Both the position numbers and the translations under genes were made by a program. A stretch of DNA of 64,000 nucleotides. It comes from Eubacterium sp. (lineage in GTDB: Bacteria > Bacillota > Clostridia > Lachnospirales > Lachnospiraceae). Of this stretch, positions 63,918-64,000 are shown one piece after another. The DNA lies in NCBI GenBank assembly GCA_024684035.1, contig JAIKXQ010000092.1, positions 1 through 64,000 of the forward strand, written 5' to 3'. Under the pieces are notes generated by a model that was given only the letters and a program-made list of their open reading frames with translations, was not told the DNA's origin and ran no database searches. Position 1 is the stretch's first letter. Every line of letters starts with the position of its first letter.

Positions 63918-63960
63918 GGGCTGTCGCACTAAATGATTACATAGTACAACAGCCCCATTT
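63918..63960. terminator. Hairpin at the right edge
   Basis: GGGCTGTCGCAC...GTACAACAGCCCC with TTTCC following on +. It ends a transcript entering from the right or marks the border of the island. Beyond 63841 no gene was found; an inverted repeat AGAAACACTGA/TCAGTATTTCT ends near 63996. Confidence 0.5.
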
Positions 63961-64000
63961 CCATGTTATAAGAAACACTGATACGTCAGTATTTCTTCCT

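Overview
The window looks like a chromosome segment from an anaerobic, spore-forming Clostridia bacterium, most likely a Lachnospiraceae-type gut Firmicute. The evidence is spoVG, the GlgC/GlgD pair typical of Firmicutes, AddAB instead of RecBCD, a DnaD-domain protein next to a DnaC-type loader, PPi-type phosphofructokinase, an L10 leader RNA, a lysine riboswitch, a BirA-type operator before bioY, and strong AGGAGG ribosome binding sites. Most genes lie on the minus strand. No 16S rRNA or other species marker is present, so the genus is not determined.

Layout. 1-400: tail of an unidentified + strand gene, palindromic repeats and tRNA-Pro(CGG). 0.5-4.9 kb (-): glgC-glgD-spoVG and the 16S m5C methyltransferase. 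5.1-5.35 kb: a structured repeat (family B). 5.45-10.3 kb (+): murC, DnaD-domain protein, helicase loader, long-form PRPP synthetase. 10.7-12.6 kb (-): typA. 12.7-14.8 kb (+): sigma-A promoter, lysine riboswitch, dapA, dapB. 15-28.5 kb (-): rpmG-secE-nusG-rplK-rplA, then L10-leader-rplJ-rplL, then a secreted coiled-coil/3D-type envelope protein gene inserted before rpoB-rpoC. 28.6-30.8 kb (-): mtnA-cysE. 31.2-32.4 kb (+): pfp. 32.5-40.8 kb (-): two COG0523 GTPases (one with an expanded His/Cys tract, the other fused to an OB-like domain), pth, mfd, a PrsA-like foldase, lgt. 41-46 kb: ybaK-type deacylase, envelope proteins, a PDZ protein without protease domain, a lipoprotein, and bioY. 46-49.9 kb (-): tRNA-Lys(CTT), trxA, trmB, an 815-bp intergenic region and an aminotransferase. 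49.8-59.1 kb (-): addB-addA, hslO and a methyltransferase. 59.4-60.8 kb (+): a MATE transporter. 60.8-64 kb: an AT-rich accessory island with a gene remnant, a coupled DUF4417-like / toxin-like / immunity-like trio, an ImmA-type peptidase and an XRE repressor.

Two dispersed sequence families are the most unusual content. Family A is a palindrome of about 44 bp (7 copies), always intergenic and usually beside a terminator. Family B is a ~185-220 bp element (3 full copies, 1 truncated) with conserved internal segments and long outer arms. The arms differ between copies, yet within each copy they pair with each other. This is the pattern expected of a structured RNA or hairpin element, and I could not match it to a known family from memory.
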